A DNA stretch of 27,838 nt from CAYRML01 sp050942825 (GCA_050942825.1 JBMNOA010000022.1:1-27838); one strand, 5' to 3'. Shown: positions 14,974 through 22,625, counted from the first letter of the stretch. Program-made: numbers and translations. The notes: a model not told the origin generated them from the letters alone.

Positions 14974-15640
14974 AGACGGAGCACGGACGCTGTATTTCGA
15001 CGGACCCATAGCCGAGGAAAGCTGGCTCGGAGACGAAATCACGCCCAAGCAGTTTAAGTCCGAGCTTTTTTCCGGCGAGGGCGACGTCACGGTCTGGATC
15101 AACAGCCCGGGCGGCGACGTGTTCGCGGCAAGCCAGATATACAATATGCTCATGGACTACAAGGGCAGCGTGACCGTGAAGATCGACGGCATCGCGGCGT
15201 CGGCAGCCAGCGTTATCGCGATGGCAGGCGGTGAAGTCCTCATGTCGCCGGTCAGTATGCTGATGATCCATAACCCGACCACAATCGCAATCGGCGACAC
15301 GGAGGAAATGGAGAAAGCCATCGCCATGCTGGAGGAGGTCAAAGAGAGCATCATCAACGCGTATGAGCTGAAGTCGGGGCTCTCGCGGACGCGCATCGCC
15401 CACCTGATGGACGCCGAGACGTGGATGAACGCCAACAAAGCCGTCGAGCTGGGATTTGCCGACGGCATACTGTTCATGGAAAACGAGTCTCCTCACACGG
15501 ATTTCGCGACGGCGGACGGGATGATATTCAGCAGGCAGGCTGTGGCGAACTCCATACTGCAAAAGCTGCCCCATAAAGAAAAGAACAAAGGCACCCCGGT
15601 CGAGTCGCTTCAAAAGCGGCTCGATTTGCTTAAACCCTGA
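14939..15640 (+). CDS. ClpP-like head maturation protease
   Basis: A 233-residue serine protease of the ClpP fold, predicted to cleave the N-terminal delta domain of the major capsid protein during prohead maturation. Catalytic residues: Ser88 in GIAASAAS and His111 in MLMIHNP; the oxyanion stretch INSPGGDVFAASQIY stands before them at about residue 45-60. A charged tail follows from residue 180. ATG 14939 has GGAGGG 8 bp upstream and starts inside the portal gene; an in-frame ATG at 14882 would add 19 residues without a ribosome site. Its place between portal and capsid is the standard one. Confidence 0.92.
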   Translation: MHRKFWNWVRNEDGARTLYFDGPIAEESWLGDEITPKQFKSELFSGEGDVTVWINSPGGDVFAASQIYNMLMDYKGSVTVKIDGIAASAASVIAMAGGEVLMSPVSMLMIHNPTTIAIGDTEEMEKAIAMLEEVKESIINAYELKSGLSRTRIAHLMDAETWMNANKAVELGFADGILFMENESPHTDFATADGMIFSRQAVANSILQKLPHKEKNKGTPVESLQKRLDLLKP

Positions 15641-15662
15641 ATATTGTAAGGAGGAAAATTCG

Positions 15663-16853
15663 ATGAACGAGATACTGGAACTGCGCGAGAAGCGCGCCAA
15701 AGCCTGGGAAGCCGCCAAGGCTTTTTTAGATTCCAAACGCGGGAACGACGGCTTGCTGTCGGCCGAGGATACGGCGGCATATGAAAAAATGGAGGCGGAC
15801 GTGGTGGCGCTGGGAAAGGAAATAGGGCGTCTGGAGCGGCAGGCCGCCATAGACCTCGAGCTTTCCAAACCGCTGAACACGCCGCTGACCCATAAGCCCG
15901 CGCAAACAGGCGAGGAAAAGGCCGGACGCGCGTCTTCCGAGTACAGGCAGGCGTTCTGGAACGCCATGCGCAACAAAATGAATTTCGACGTCCAAAACGC
16001 GCTGCAGATCGGAACCGACAGCGAGGGCGGCTACCTCGTGCCGGACGAGTTCGAGCGTACGCTTGTCGAGGCGCTGGAGGAAGAAAACATCTTCAGGCAG
16101 ATAGCCAAGGTCGTCACTACGTCCAGCGGCGACAAGAAAATCCCGGTCGTGGCGTCCAAGGGCACGGCTTCGTGGGTGGACGAGGAAGGCGCGATTCCCG
16201 AAAGCGACGACGCGTTCGGGCAGGTGTCCATCGGCGCGTACAAGCTCGCGACGATGATCAAGGTCTCCGAAGAGCTTTTGAACGATTCGGTGTTCAACCT
16301 CGAAAGCTACATCGCGAAGGAATTCGCGCGGCGCATCGGGGCAAAGGAAGAGGAAGCGTTCTTCATCGGCGACGGCGCAGGCAAGCCGACCGGTATCCTT
16401 AACGCAACCAACGGCGCGGAGATCGGCGTCACCACAGCCGGCGCGTCTATCACGATGGACGATGTCATGGATCTGTTCTATTCCCTGAAATCCCCGTACC
16501 GCAGGAACGCCGTGTTCGTGATGAACGACGCGACGGTCAAGGCGATACGCAAGCTCAAGGACAACAACGGGCAGTACCTGTGGCAGCCTTCGGTTACGGC
16601 AAACACACCGGACACCATACTGAACCGTCCGGTCAGAACTTCCGCGTATGTGCCGGTCATTGCGCCGGCCGCAAAAGCGATCGCGTTCGGCGATTTCGGC
16701 TACTACTGGGTGGCGGACAGGCAGGGACGCGCGTTCAAGCGGCTGAACGAGCTGTACGCCGCAACCGGGCAGGTCGGTTCCATGGCGACGCAGCGCGTGG
16801 ACGGCAAGCTCATACTGGCCGAAGGTGTTAAAGTTTTACAAATGAAGTCGTAG
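15663..16853 (+). CDS. Major capsid protein, HK97 fold
   Basis: A 396-residue shell subunit. Residues 1-100 form the delta/scaffold part, rich in charged helix (LELREKRAKAWEAAKAFL, MEADVVALGKEIGRLERQ), which the upstream protease would remove. The mature part follows: GGYLVPDEFERTLVE, IPVVASKGTASWVDEEG, ATMIKVSEELLNDSVFNLE, and the final domain with FGDFGYYWVADRQG and LILAEGVKVL. Length with delta domain is normal for the family. ATG has AAGGAGG just upstream. The stop TAG overlaps the ribosome site of the next gene. The cleavage site cannot be fixed by eye, but it should lie near residues 95-110. Confidence 0.95.
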   Translation: MNEILELREKRAKAWEAAKAFLDSKRGNDGLLSAEDTAAYEKMEADVVALGKEIGRLERQAAIDLELSKPLNTPLTHKPAQTGEEKAGRASSEYRQAFWNAMRNKMNFDVQNALQIGTDSEGGYLVPDEFERTLVEALEEENIFRQIAKVVTTSSGDKKIPVVASKGTASWVDEEGAIPESDDAFGQVSIGAYKLATMIKVSEELLNDSVFNLESYIAKEFARRIGAKEEEAFFIGDGAGKPTGILNATNGAEIGVTTAGASITMDDVMDLFYSLKSPYRRNAVFVMNDATVKAIRKLKDNNGQYLWQPSVTANTPDTILNRPVRTSAYVPVIAPAAKAIAFGDFGYYWVADRQGRAFKRLNELYAATGQVGSMATQRVDGKLILAEGVKVLQMKS

Positions 16854-16866
16854 GAGATGGGCGCGC

Positions 16867-17142
16867 TTGATCGTAACGCTTGAAAAAACGAAGGAGTGGT
16901 TAAGAGTCGAGTCCGGCGACGAGGACGCGCTGATTGAAAGCTTTATTACGGCGGCGGAGGATATCGTGGGCGGTATCCTCCGTTTCCCGCTAAGCGAGTT
17001 TGAGCAAGTACCTGAAACGGTGAAGCAGGCCATATATTACGCGGTCACCGTCATGTACGAGCAGCGCGAAAGCCTCGATATCGTGGCGCTCATGAATACG
17101 CTGCGCGGCATGCTGTTCGCGTATAGAAAGGAGTCTTGGTGA
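16867..17142 (+). CDS. Head-tail connector, HK97 gp6-like adaptor
   Basis: A 91-residue adaptor that would sit under the portal. The pattern is that of the gp6/SPP1 gp15 family: MIVTLEKTKEWLRVESGDEDALIESFITAAEDI, then PETVKQAIYYAVTVMYEQRE and a final LLFAYR-like segment (MLFAYRKESW). All helices are typical. It starts with TTG at 16867, with AGGAG ten bases upstream. The stop lies 2 bp ahead of the next gene's ATG. Confidence 0.85.
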   Translation: MIVTLEKTKEWLRVESGDEDALIESFITAAEDIVGGILRFPLSEFEQVPETVKQAIYYAVTVMYEQRESLDIVALMNTLRGMLFAYRKESW

Positions 17143-17143
17143 C

Positions 17144-17464
17144 ATGAAGATCGGAGACTTACGGCACCGGGTGACGCTACAGCAAAAAACCGTTATAGAG
17201 GACGACTTGAAGCAGCATACAGAAAACTGGACGGACATCGCCACTGTATGGGCGCGTATCGAGCCGCTTTCGGGCAGGGAGTATTTCGCGGCCAGGCAGG
17301 AAAACACAGAGGTCACCACAAGGATCACCATTCGCTATCTGCCGGGTATCACAACAGATTCACGCGTGGTGTTCGGCGGCAGGGTTTTTGAGGTGCTGTC
17401 GGCCATCGATCCCGAGGAGCGATGCGAGTCTCTTATCCTAATGTGCAATGAGGTGCCGGTATGA
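17144..17464 (+). CDS. Head closure / head-tail joining protein
   Basis: A 106-residue protein of the phage head-tail joining (HK97 gp7 / SPP1 gp16-like) family. It begins with MKIGDLRHRVTLQQ, followed by WTDIATVWARIEPLSGREYFAARQ, which is characteristic, and a closing beta barrel (ITIRYLPGI, RVVFGGRVFEVLSAID). It would close the connector after packaging. ATG 17144 follows AAAGGAG. Its stop overlaps the next start as ATGA. Confidence 0.88.
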   Translation: MKIGDLRHRVTLQQKTVIEDDLKQHTENWTDIATVWARIEPLSGREYFAARQENTEVTTRITIRYLPGITTDSRVVFGGRVFEVLSAIDPEERCESLILMCNEVPV

Positions 17465-17841
17465 CGGATATCAACGGTCTGGCGGACGCCGTTATGGACG
17501 CCATGCTCGAGTATACCGGGGAGGTTGAGGAAGCGATCCCTCAAATCGTGGACAGCACGGCGGACGCCATGGTCAGGGAAATCCGGGCGGCCGCACCTAA
17601 ACGTACAGGCAAATATGCCAAGGGCTGGACCGTCCGTCAGCTCGGCGAACGCACACGGTCGAGGGAAGGGTACGCCAAGCTCGTCTGCAACCCCAAGCGG
17701 TATTCCATCGCGCACCTTGTCGAGTATGGCCACGCGAAACGAAACGGCGGCAGGGTCTCCGGAAAACCGCACATCCGCCCCGCCTGCGACAAGCTGCTGC
17801 CGGAGTTTGAGAGGAAAATCGAGGAGGCGGTGAAGCGATGA
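17461..17841 (+). CDS. HK97 gp10-like tail-component protein
   Basis: A 126-residue member of the HK97-gp10 family, a small connector or tail-completion protein. It shows the motifs AAPKRTGKYAKGWTVR and YSIAHLVEYGHAKRNGGRV followed by GKPHIRPACDKLLPE, a standard ending. Both neighbours overlap it by 4 bp (ATGA), so the connector genes are translated in series. Confidence 0.88.
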   Translation: MTDINGLADAVMDAMLEYTGEVEEAIPQIVDSTADAMVREIRAAAPKRTGKYAKGWTVRQLGERTRSREGYAKLVCNPKRYSIAHLVEYGHAKRNGGRVSGKPHIRPACDKLLPEFERKIEEAVKR

Positions 17842-18170
17842 GCGCTTTCCTTGCGCAGATGCTATCTGAAGCCGGTGTTCCGGTAGCACGGAACGCGTTT
17901 TTAAAACCGCAGGCCCCGCCCTACATCGTCTATGTGTTCTCGCACTCGGACAATTTTGCGGCGGATTCGAAGGTGTACCTGAAGCGGAACAACTACCAGG
18001 TGGAACTGTACACGGAGAAAAAGGACATCGCCCTTGAGGAGAAACTCGAGGGCATTTTTGATTCCCACGGCCTCGTGTACGAAAAGGCCGAAACGTATCT
18101 CGAGAGCGAAAAGCTCGTCGAGGTCATATATGAAATACAACTGATCGGAGGGCAAAACAATGCCGGATAA
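17838..18170 (+). CDS. Tail terminator-like protein
   Basis: A 110-residue protein in the position of the tail terminator (lambda gpU / SPP1 gp17-like), which caps the tail tube. It begins SAFLAQMLSEAGVPVARN, has PPYIVYVFSHSDNFAADSK, LKRNNYQVELYTEKKD, and a C-terminal strand VEVIYEIQLIG. The pattern of an N-terminal helix followed by four strands fits the family; the assignment depends partly on position. ATG overlaps the previous stop (ATGA) and the end overlaps the next start by 11 bp. Confidence 0.7.
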   Translation: MSAFLAQMLSEAGVPVARNAFLKPQAPPYIVYVFSHSDNFAADSKVYLKRNNYQVELYTEKKDIALEEKLEGIFDSHGLVYEKAETYLESEKLVEVIYEIQLIGGQNNAG

Positions 18171-18720
18171 CAAAGTCAAATTCGGGCTTCGAAACGCCCA
18201 TTACGCCAAAGTCACCGAATCCGGGTACGCCGTACCCACGCCGTTTCCGGGCCAGGTGTCGCTGACGCTCAAACCCAAAGGCGAACGCGCGGAGTTCTAC
18301 GCCGACGACGTCGCCTACTTTACCAAAGACGCCAACCAGGGCTACGAGGGCGAGATGACCATCGCGGACATCCCCGCGTCTTTCCTGAAAGACTGCCTTG
18401 GTTTCACCGAGGACGACAACGGCGCTCTGTTCGAGCACATGGACGCGGTGCAGACGCCGTTCGCGCTTTTGTTCGAGGTGCAGGGCGACCTGCAGCCGAG
18501 GCGGTTCGTGTTCTACGAGTGCCTTGCTTCCCGCCCTAACGTGGACGCGAACACCGTCAAAGGGACGATCGAGCCGACGACGGACACGCTTTCCTTTGTG
18601 GCCGTACCCCGAAAGCTCGACGGAATGGTCAAGGCGGTACTGGTAAAGAGCGCTTTGAACGAATCGGCGTATTCGGGCTTCTACACGTCGGTGTATGAGT
18701 TCGCCGCGCCCGCGGGATGA
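18160..18720 (+). CDS. Major tail tube protein (phi13-type)
   Basis: A 186-residue tail tube subunit. The start KVKFGLRNAHYAKVTESG, the central YADDVAYFTKDANQGYEGEMTIADIP and the middle part FALLFEVQGDLQPRRFVFYECL are characteristic of the phi13 family major tail proteins. Next come VKGTIEPTTDTLSFVAVPRK and the final TSVYEFAAPAG. It polymerises as rings around the tape measure. GGAGGG gives the ribosome site. It is followed 12 bp later by the tail chaperone gene. Confidence 0.92.
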   Translation: MPDNKVKFGLRNAHYAKVTESGYAVPTPFPGQVSLTLKPKGERAEFYADDVAYFTKDANQGYEGEMTIADIPASFLKDCLGFTEDDNGALFEHMDAVQTPFALLFEVQGDLQPRRFVFYECLASRPNVDANTVKGTIEPTTDTLSFVAVPRKLDGMVKAVLVKSALNESAYSGFYTSVYEFAAPAG

Positions 18721-18732
18721 AGGTGATTAAAC

Positions 18733-19149
18733 ATGCTGAAAACGATTAAAATCAACGGACAGGCTCTGCCGCTGAAACCGTCCGCCAATTTTCTGTTCTA
18801 TTACCGCCGCGCCCGGCTTTCCGGCGAAGATGCGCCGGACTTCCAGGCCGACCTCAAGAGGCTGGCGGACATGGAGAAGCTGCGGGGCGAATTTTCGAGG
18901 ATCGACGACGGCAACGCGCTGGACGTGCTGCAAAAAACAAACATCTTCGAGTTTACCGCCATCATCCGCAGGATGCTCTGGACGTTCGCGTACGCGGCAG
19001 ACAAAAGCATACCGCCTTTTGAGGAATGGTGCGACGCGCTGGAGGAATACGATGCGGCCGAGGCTTCCAACACCGTGATGGAACTGGTGAACGACAATTT
19101 TTTTCTTATGCTGGGCGTACCGAAGCCGGCGGCGGTTCAAAACGCGTAG
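18733..19149 (+). CDS. Tail assembly chaperone, short form (gpG-like)
   Basis: A 138-residue chaperone that would coat the tape measure before tube assembly, corresponding to lambda gpG. It has LKTIKINGQALPLKPSANFLFYYRRAR and a helical body (EFTAIIRRMLWTFAYAADKS, FEEWCDALEEYDAAEASNTVMEL). It ends in frame 1 at 19149. A run of seven T at 19098-19104 allows a slip into the frame of the following segment, producing the long form. AAGGTGA lies upstream of ATG 18733. Confidence 0.85.
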   Translation: MLKTIKINGQALPLKPSANFLFYYRRARLSGEDAPDFQADLKRLADMEKLRGEFSRIDDGNALDVLQKTNIFEFTAIIRRMLWTFAYAADKSIPPFEEWCDALEEYDAAEASNTVMELVNDNFFLMLGVPKPAAVQNA

Positions 19150-19313
19150 ACTGGCGCGACGCGCTGTACCTTGGCAAGTCGGCGGGGCTCTCGTTCCACG
19201 AGCTGGACGAGCTGGCCTTCTCCGACTTGCTTTCGTATGCGGAGTTTTTGACGGAAGCCAAAAGCAGCGTCAAAGACGCCACGCAGGCGGATATCGATTT
19301 ATTGGCGATATAA
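18733..19313 (+). CDS. Tail assembly chaperone, long form made by -1 frameshift (gpGT-like)
   Basis: A fused product of about 193 residues, made when ribosomes slip back one base at T-TTT-TTT (19098-19104). Residues 1-124 come from the short form. The frame then continues SYAGRTEAGG and a T-like domain (DWRDALYLGKSAGLSFHELDELAFSDLLSYAEFL) to the stop at 19311-19313. The second frame has no ribosome site of its own at the frame change, and the apparent start further upstream is inside the first domain. This pair with a -1 slip is a conserved property of siphovirus tails. The frameshift rate cannot be predicted from this sequence. Confidence 0.8.
19098..19104 (+). promoter_or_regulatory. Slippery heptamer for -1 frameshifting
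   Basis: Seven T in the phase T-TTT-TTT relative to the gpG-like frame match the X-XXY-YYZ rule. The two frames are related by -1 and overlap from the site to 19149. Confidence 0.78.
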
Positions 19314-19316
19314 GCG

Positions 19317-19345
19317 TTGCATTTTCACGGATATCTGGGTATACT
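19317..19345 (+). promoter_or_regulatory. Promoter of the second toxin-antitoxin cassette
   Basis: TTGCAT (19317-19322), 17 bp, and TATACT (19340-19345), four bases after the tail chaperone stop. The operator palindrome begins 1 bp after the -10 box and covers the expected start site near 19352. Confidence 0.78.
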
Positions 19346-19346
19346 A

Positions 19347-19375
19347 TTAGTAAGAAAGTATGATATTCTTACTAA
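19347..19375. promoter_or_regulatory. Perfect 10-bp inverted repeat, probable antitoxin operator
   Basis: TTAGTAAGAA (19347-19356) and TTCTTACTAA (19366-19375) are exact reverse complements with a 9-bp spacer. The position over the transcription start fits autorepression by the downstream AbrB-type antitoxin, alone or with its toxin. Confidence 0.8.
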
Positions 19376-19395
19376 GTTCACGGGAGGTGAATGCA

Positions 19396-19653
19396 ATGCT
19401 GGCGGAGCTTCGCGCAAAGTCGCAGGTGACGATACCGAAAGAACTGGTGACGAAACTGGGCATCAAGGAAGGCGATAAGCTCGAAATAACTGAAAAGGAC
19501 GGCGTGATCCAGCTCATACCCGTCGTCGTATACCCTAAAAAACTCGTTGAAGAGCTGCGGGAAGAGATCAGGGACGCAAAAACAAAGATCGCGAGCGGGA
19601 CTCAGCCTGTGTTTGACAGTATCGACAGCCTGATGGATGAGCTGGAGTCCTGA
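19396..19653 (+). CDS. AbrB/MazE/SpoVT-type antitoxin
   Basis: An 85-residue antitoxin with a swapped-hairpin AbrB DNA-binding domain at the N-terminus: LRAKSQVTIPKELVTKLGIK followed by GDKLEITEKDGVIQLIPV. The acidic C-terminal half (EELREEIRDAKTKIASG, IDSLMDELES) would bind the toxin. ATG 19396 is chosen as GGGAGGT (19382-19388) is 7 bp away; earlier starts lie in the operator. The toxin begins 2 bp after its stop. AbrB-fold antitoxins are best known with MazF-fold toxins, so the RelE-type partner makes this a hybrid pair. Confidence 0.88.
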   Translation: MLAELRAKSQVTIPKELVTKLGIKEGDKLEITEKDGVIQLIPVVVYPKKLVEELREEIRDAKTKIASGTQPVFDSIDSLMDELES

Positions 19654-19655
19654 CG

Positions 19656-19922
19656 ATGCCGTACCGTTTTACGTTTACAGAGAGGTTCAAAAAGCGCTAC
19701 AACAAGCTGAGCGCCGATGAAAAGTCTCAGCTGAAGAACAAGCTGAAGCTTTTGAGCGAAAACCCCGCGCACCCGTCGCTGAGAACCAAGCGCATCCAGG
19801 GCACGGCAGACTTATTCGAGTGCAGCGTAAACATGGATATACGCATGATATGGTTCTATGATGGCCATGACATAATCGTTTTGGCGGATGTCGGCCATCA
19901 CGATATATTGAATCAGTTCTGA
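19656..19922 (+). CDS. RelE-family toxin
   Basis: An 88-residue protein with the RelE fold: PYRFTFTERFKKRYNKLSADEK (first strand and helices), ENPAHPSLRTKRIQG, the central LFECSVNMDIRMIWFYDG with Arg in the usual position of the active strand, and a C-terminal VLADVGHHDIL where His residues fit the family. It probably acts as a ribosome-dependent mRNA cutter. It is followed by its own terminator. It is not similar enough to the first toxin (13318) to be a recent copy. Confidence 0.85.
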   Translation: MPYRFTFTERFKKRYNKLSADEKSQLKNKLKLLSENPAHPSLRTKRIQGTADLFECSVNMDIRMIWFYDGHDIIVLADVGHHDILNQF

Positions 19923-19939
19923 TTGTTCCGATGACAAAA

Positions 19940-19964
19940 AGGGTCTTCAATCGAAGGCCTTTTT
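19940..19964 (+). terminator. Terminator of the second toxin-antitoxin cassette
   Basis: AGGGTCTTC (19940-19948), loop AATC, GAAGGCCTT (19953-19961), then T to 19964; nine pairs including G-T and T-G. A-rich bases ahead of the stem may allow action in both directions. It lies just ahead of the tape measure gene. Confidence 0.8.
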
Positions 19965-19996
19965 ATGTTGCAAAAAAACGGAAGGGAGGGAATCGC

Positions 19997-22615
19997 GTGG
20001 CGGCGACCATCAAGGGCATAACGGTAGAAATCGGCGCGAACACGACCGGGCTCGGCAAGGCGCTCGAGGACGTCAACAAGAAAGCGCGCAGCCTGCAAAG
20101 CGAGCTCAAACAGGTGGATTCCCTCCTGAAACTCAATCCGGGCAACGCGGAACTCGTCGCGCAGAAGCAGGAACTGCTCGCCAGGGCGGTGGCCAACGCG
20201 AAGGAAAAGCTGGAAACGCTCCGGGCCGCGCAGGCGCAGGTGGAGCGGCAGTTCGCAAGCGGCCAGATATCGGACGAGCAGTACCGGGCGTTCACCCGAG
20301 AGGTCGCCAAAGCCGAAGGAGAAGTCAACAGGTTTGAAAATGAGCTGTCTCAGCTTTGTTCTACAGCCGATCGGACGGACGATAAGGTCGCCGACGTCGG
20401 GGACAAGGCGCAGGCCGCCGGGCGGGATATGGAGAACGCGGGCGAAAAAGCGCATAAGTTCTCCGGCGTTCTGTCAGGCATAGCGGGCGGCATCGGAAAA
20501 GCGGCTGCCGCGGGGATCGCCGCGGTGGGAGCCGCGGCTGCTGCTGCCGGAACCGCCGTGGTCAAGATGACACTTAAAGCCGGCGAAGCGGCAGACGAAC
20601 TCAGCACGCTGTCGAATAAGACGGGGATCAGCACGAAGACCCTGCAGGAGATGGAATACGCGGCGCGGTTTGTGGACGTGCCTCTGGAAACCATGACGGA
20701 TTCCATGTTCAAGCTCACCCGCAGCATGGACGCCGCCCGAGACGGCACGGGCGCGCAGGCCGAGGCGTTCAAGGCGCTCGGCGTTTCCATCAGGAATTCG
20801 GACGGGAGCCTCAAGAACAGCAAGCAAATCTGGCTCGATACCATCGACGCTTTGGGCAAGGTGACGAACGAAACCGAGCGCGACGCGCTGGCCATGCAGC
20901 TGTTCGGCAAGAACGCCAAGGAATTAAATCCGTTGATCGCGGCTGGGTCGGACGAGCTTTCCAGGCTGGCGGATGAAGCAAATGAGCTCGGCGTGGTGCT
21001 GAGCGACGAAAGCGTTACGGCGCTCGGCGATTTCGACGATAAGATGCAGCGGCTCAAAGCCACCGGCACGGCGCTGACACAGACGCTGGGCGCGGCGGTC
21101 GCTCCGGCGCTTGGCGCGCTCGCGGACAATCTCCGCGTCGTGGCGGCGTCGGTCACGCAGGCGATACAGACCGGCGACTGGAGCAAGGTTGGAGACGGAG
21201 TCTCAGCGATGCTGACGGATATCGGGAGCAGGATTGCAAACGCTCTGCCGCAGCTTGCCGCACAGGCAGCGAAGATCATCGGGACTTTGGCTAATGCCGT
21301 CGTAGAGAGCCTGCCGCAGGTATTGCCGACGCTACTCAACGCAGCGATTGGTTTGTTTGAGAGTATCATCGACGCCATATCAAGCAACGCTCCGGCGCTC
21401 GCGAAGATGGCTGCGGACATGCTGTCGCAGCTTGCCGCGACGATCCTCAAAAGCCTTCCGGTCATCATATCGGCGGGAATACAGATTCTGATTGCACTGA
21501 TACAAGGCATCACGCAGAGCATCCCGCAGCTCATACCGGCGATTGTGGCGGCAATCACGCAGATAGCGCAAACGGTCATCCAAAACCTTCCGCTCATCAT
21601 TCAGGCGGGATTGCGGCTCATAATGGCGCTGGTTCAGGGCATCATGGACAACCTGCCGGTTCTGATTACGGCTATCATCAACATGATCCCCATGCTGGTG
21701 CAGGCGGTCATAGACAGTCTGCCGCTCATCATCGAGGCGGGCGTGCAGATACTGCTGGCGGTGGTCAACGGTATCGTGGCTTCCCTGCCGGTGCTGATAC
21801 AGGCCGTTATCGACATGATCCCGATGGTGGTCACGGCGATTGTCGAGAACCTGCCGAAGATCATCGAGGCGGGCATACAGATACTGCTGTCGCTGATACT
21901 GGGCATCATCGAAGCGCTGCCGCAGCTCATCGCCTGCATTATTGAGATGATTCCGAAGATTGTGAAGGCCATCGTGGACAACCTGCCCAAGATCATTGAA
22001 GCGGGCATTAAGATCACGCTCGCGGTGATCAGGGGCATCATCGAAGCTCTCCCCCGGCTCATACAGGGCGTCATCGACATGATCCCGCAGATCGTCCAGG
22101 CCATCATCGACAATCTGCCGCTCATCGTTCAGGCGGGCATCGAGATCGTCTGGGCGCTCATCAAGGGGCTGGGCGAGGCGGCATGGAACCTCATCAAAGC
22201 GGCCGGGAATCTTGCCTGGGATTTCATAAAGGGAATCTGGGAAGGCATCAAGTCGGCTGCCGACTGGCTGTGGCAGAAGATTTCCGGGTTCTTCAACGGC
22301 ATCGTGAACGGCGTCAAGAACCTTCTTGGTATTCATTCGCCTTCGGTTGTGTTCGCGGGCATCGGAAAGAACATGGGACTTGGGCTCGCGGAGGGCATAA
22401 CGGGCAGCGTGTCGCTGGTTGACCGCGCGATGGACAGGCTCAACGCCGCTGTGGAGGGGGCAAAGGCGGATTTATCCGTAAATGCGCAGTATGCCGGTAA
22501 ACCGTTGACCTCAGGAAATTCGGTAACGCTGAACATCCATACCAGCACGCTCGACGAAGGGCAGATCAACATGCTGGTAAACGTGGTCAACCGCAGGCTC
22601 GGCTTGGCGTACTAA
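19997..22615 (+). CDS. Tail tape measure protein
   Basis: An 872-residue protein that fixes tail length and is injected with the DNA. It begins ATIKGITVEIGANTTGLGKALEDVNKKARSL, with long coiled-coil stretches to about residue 140. There is an Ala/Gly-rich hydrophobic part (GKAAAAGIAAVGAAAAAAG) near residue 170, a minor tail region, then five and a half copies of a 44-residue hydrophobic unit (residues 487-720). It ends with a Trp-rich segment and HSPSVVFAGIGKNMGLGLAEGI, a common C-terminal motif. GTG 19997 follows GGGAGGG; the upstream extension from 19931 covers the terminator and is rejected. The product predicts a tail of roughly 130 nm by the usual rule of 0.15 nm per residue. Confidence 0.93.
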   Translation: MAATIKGITVEIGANTTGLGKALEDVNKKARSLQSELKQVDSLLKLNPGNAELVAQKQELLARAVANAKEKLETLRAAQAQVERQFASGQISDEQYRAFTREVAKAEGEVNRFENELSQLCSTADRTDDKVADVGDKAQAAGRDMENAGEKAHKFSGVLSGIAGGIGKAAAAGIAAVGAAAAAAGTAVVKMTLKAGEAADELSTLSNKTGISTKTLQEMEYAARFVDVPLETMTDSMFKLTRSMDAARDGTGAQAEAFKALGVSIRNSDGSLKNSKQIWLDTIDALGKVTNETERDALAMQLFGKNAKELNPLIAAGSDELSRLADEANELGVVLSDESVTALGDFDDKMQRLKATGTALTQTLGAAVAPALGALADNLRVVAASVTQAIQTGDWSKVGDGVSAMLTDIGSRIANALPQLAAQAAKIIGTLANAVVESLPQVLPTLLNAAIGLFESIIDAISSNAPALAKMAADMLSQLAATILKSLPVIISAGIQILIALIQGITQSIPQLIPAIVAAITQIAQTVIQNLPLIIQAGLRLIMALVQGIMDNLPVLITAIINMIPMLVQAVIDSLPLIIEAGVQILLAVVNGIVASLPVLIQAVIDMIPMVVTAIVENLPKIIEAGIQILLSLILGIIEALPQLIACIIEMIPKIVKAIVDNLPKIIEAGIKITLAVIRGIIEALPRLIQGVIDMIPQIVQAIIDNLPLIVQAGIEIVWALIKGLGEAAWNLIKAAGNLAWDFIKGIWEGIKSAADWLWQKISGFFNGIVNGVKNLLGIHSPSVVFAGIGKNMGLGLAEGITGSVSLVDRAMDRLNAAVEGAKADLSVNAQYAGKPLTSGNSVTLNIHTSTLDEGQINMLVNVVNRRLGLAY
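21455..22114 (+). repeat. Five tandem 132-bp units inside the tape measure gene
   Basis: Units start at 21455, 21587, 21719, 21851 and 21983, with a decayed sixth from 22115. Each encodes 44 residues of the form LPxIIxAGIxIxxALIxGI followed by a half-unit of xLPxLIxxVIxMIPxIVxAI. The units are imperfect at the DNA level. They explain a large set of reverse-strand open frames here. Confidence 0.9.
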
Positions 22616-22625
22616 GGGGGGCAAT

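Noticed and set aside
14861..15976. Reverse-strand open frame of 371 codons over portal end, protease and capsid start
   Set aside because: The plus-strand genes here are unmistakable head genes. The reverse frame shows no domain and is a composition shadow.
19026..19103. Independent start of the T-like tail chaperone frame at 19026
   Set aside because: The first part of that frame overlaps the G-like domain and reads as Arg/Gly-rich shadow. The real protein sequence begins at the slippery site.
19931..19996. Tape measure extension starting at ATG 19931
   Set aside because: It would be translated through the terminator hairpin of the toxin cassette. GTG 19997 has a strong ribosome site and the usual N-terminus.
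20350..21600. Reverse-strand open frame rich in Ser/Ala over the tape measure, and others to 22336
   Set aside because: They mirror the repetitive tape measure sequence. The repeated Asp/Arg pattern in one of them is the antisense of the 44-residue units.
21455..22114. Regular repeats resembling a CRISPR-like periodicity
   Set aside because: Units are 132 bp, in frame, coding, imperfect throughout and without unique spacers; they are protein repeats.
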